A stretch of 5,593 nt of DNA from Pseudorhodoplanes sp. (lineage in GTDB: Bacteria > Pseudomonadota > Alphaproteobacteria > Rhizobiales > Xanthobacteraceae): positions 1 to 5,593 of the forward strand of contig WBUW01000228.1 in assembly GCA_008933495.1 (NCBI GenBank), given 5' to 3'. The notes under the pieces are model-generated. The model made no database searches, was not told the DNA's origin, and worked only from the letters and a program-made list of their open reading frames with translations. Below, piece after piece: positions 4,951 to 5,593 of the stretch; positions within the stretch are counted from its first letter, which is position 1; each line of letters starts with the position of its first letter. A program made the translations under genes and the position numbers.

Positions 4951-5406
4951 GTGCTGCGCGACGACATCAACAATGCCCTGAAAGAGGCCATGAAGGCCAG
5001 GGACGAGCGCAAGGTCTCCACCCTGCGCCTGATGAATTCCACCATCAAGAACGCCGACATCGAGGCGCGCGGCGCCGGCAAGGGACCCCTGTCCGATGCC
5101 GACCTGCTCGGCGTGTTCCAGAAGATGATCAAGCAGCGCCAGGAATCCAAGGAGCTGTACGAGAAGGGCGGCCGTCCGGAGCTGGCCCGGCAGGAGGCCG
5201 AGGAGATCGCGATCATCCAGGGCTATCTGCCCAGGCAGATGTCGGATGCCGAGATCGGTGCCGCCATCGACGCCGTCATCAAGGAAACCGGCGCCGCCGG
5301 CGTCAAGGACATGGGCAAGGTGATCGGCGCGCTGAAAACCAAATATGCCGGGCAGATGGATTTCGGCAAGGCGAGCGGCCTCGTGAAGGGCAAGCTCGCG
5401 GGCTGA
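4951..5406 (+). CDS. GatB/YqeY domain-containing protein
   Basis: This 151-residue protein belongs to the YqeY family, which resembles the helical C-terminal part of the GatB subunit of Asp/Glu-tRNA amidotransferase. Characteristic stretches are MLRDDINNALKEAMKA at the N-terminus, STLRLMNSTIKNADIEAR (23-40), MIKQRQES (59-66), EIAIIQGYLPRQMS (85-98) and MGKVIGALKTKYAGQMDF (120-137). Length and coverage are complete. A tRNA-related role is inferred from the GatB likeness; the stand-alone protein has no proven activity that I know of. The start is GTG at 4951 with AGG 7 bases upstream, and the upstream stop overlaps that ribosome site. In related genomes this gene commonly precedes dnaG and rpoD, which would lie beyond the right edge here. 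Confidence 0.93.
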   Translation: MLRDDINNALKEAMKARDERKVSTLRLMNSTIKNADIEARGAGKGPLSDADLLGVFQKMIKQRQESKELYEKGGRPELARQEAEEIAIIQGYLPRQMSDAEIGAAIDAVIKETGAAGVKDMGKVIGALKTKYAGQMDFGKASGLVKGKLAG

Positions 5407-5543
5407 GCAAGCAGGAACGCGCCGCGCCCGGCGGCGGCTTGTTTGCGCAGGATCAAGGCCGCATCGGACCGCCCCGGCCACAACCGCAAGCGCGGGCTCA
5501 ATCAAAAAAAGCGTAATCCCGGTTTCGAAATCGCGTTGTTTTT

Positions 5544-5560
5544 CTGCCGGCCGGCGGCAG
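5544..5560. repeat. GC-rich inverted repeat after the GatB/YqeY gene
   Basis: CTGCCG (5544-5549) and CGGCAG (5555-5560) pair around a 5-base loop. A run of T lies before it (5538-5543), not after it, so on the plus strand it lacks the layout of an intrinsic terminator. It may be a leader structure of the next gene or a chance GC palindrome. The rest of 5407-5593 shows no recognisable gene. Confidence 0.4.
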
Positions 5561-5562
5561 GA

Positions 5563-5593
5563 GCAAGAGAGACTGCAAGAGAGACCGCAAGGG
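5563..5593. repeat. 12-bp tandem repeat at the right edge
   Basis: GCAAGAGAGACT (5563-5574) is followed by GCAAGAGAGACC (5575-5586) and by a partial third unit, GCAAGGG, that runs into the window edge. This is a short tandem repeat in the leader region of whatever gene lies to the right. The number of units cannot be seen. Confidence 0.6.

Noticed and set aside
4521..5516. Long plus-strand frame spanning the carA start, the membrane protein and the GatB/YqeY gene
   Set aside because: It crosses three better-supported genes in other frames and is Arg/Gln/Gly-rich without any family likeness.
5538..5560. Intrinsic terminator after the GatB/YqeY gene
   Set aside because: The T run precedes the stem on the plus strand, and no T run follows it in either direction.

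Overview
The window looks like the chromosome of a high-GC alphaproteobacterium, most likely a member of the Hyphomicrobiales (Bradyrhizobium/Xanthobacteraceae type). The basis is a carA next to a GatB/YqeY-family gene, high-GC codon use, and the palindromic element that begins GAGCATGATCCCGAAAAG, which I associate with these genomes. This placement comes from recognition, not a search.

Left part (1-807): a lower-GC segment. It has about 290 bases without a recognisable gene, followed by a small orphan gene for a single-pass membrane protein with a coiled-coil stretch and a C-terminal two-cysteine domain. Base composition changes abruptly at about 808-823, so this side may be acquired DNA or the edge of an island.

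Middle part (824-3430): three genes on the minus strand. They are a MerR-family metal-type regulator (2236-2715), a YjlB-like cupin (1658-2182) and a class I SAM-dependent methyltransferase (824-1579). Divergent from the regulator are a 28-residue secreted or membrane micropeptide ending in ICPLCQ (2814-2900) and a cysteine-rich GDCCVxC-domain protein (2935-3147). The divergent gap holds a perfect dyad between a -35 and a -10 element spaced 19 bp apart, which is the architecture of MerR-activated promoters. The simplest reading is a small metal- or thiol-responsive unit: sensor, CxxC micropeptide and cysteine-rich protein, with none of the usual transporter or reductase genes in view. Immediately after the GDCCVxC gene come four tandem 62-bp repeats, each a large imperfect hairpin, and then a further hairpin shared with the end of carA.

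Right part (3431-5593): core housekeeping genes. carA (small subunit of carbamoyl-phosphate synthetase) is on the minus strand. Divergent from it are a small two- or three-helix membrane protein and a GatB/YqeY-family gene, probably cotranscribed. The last 190 bases hold no recognisable gene. They carry a GC-rich hairpin and a 12-bp tandem repeat cut by the window edge.
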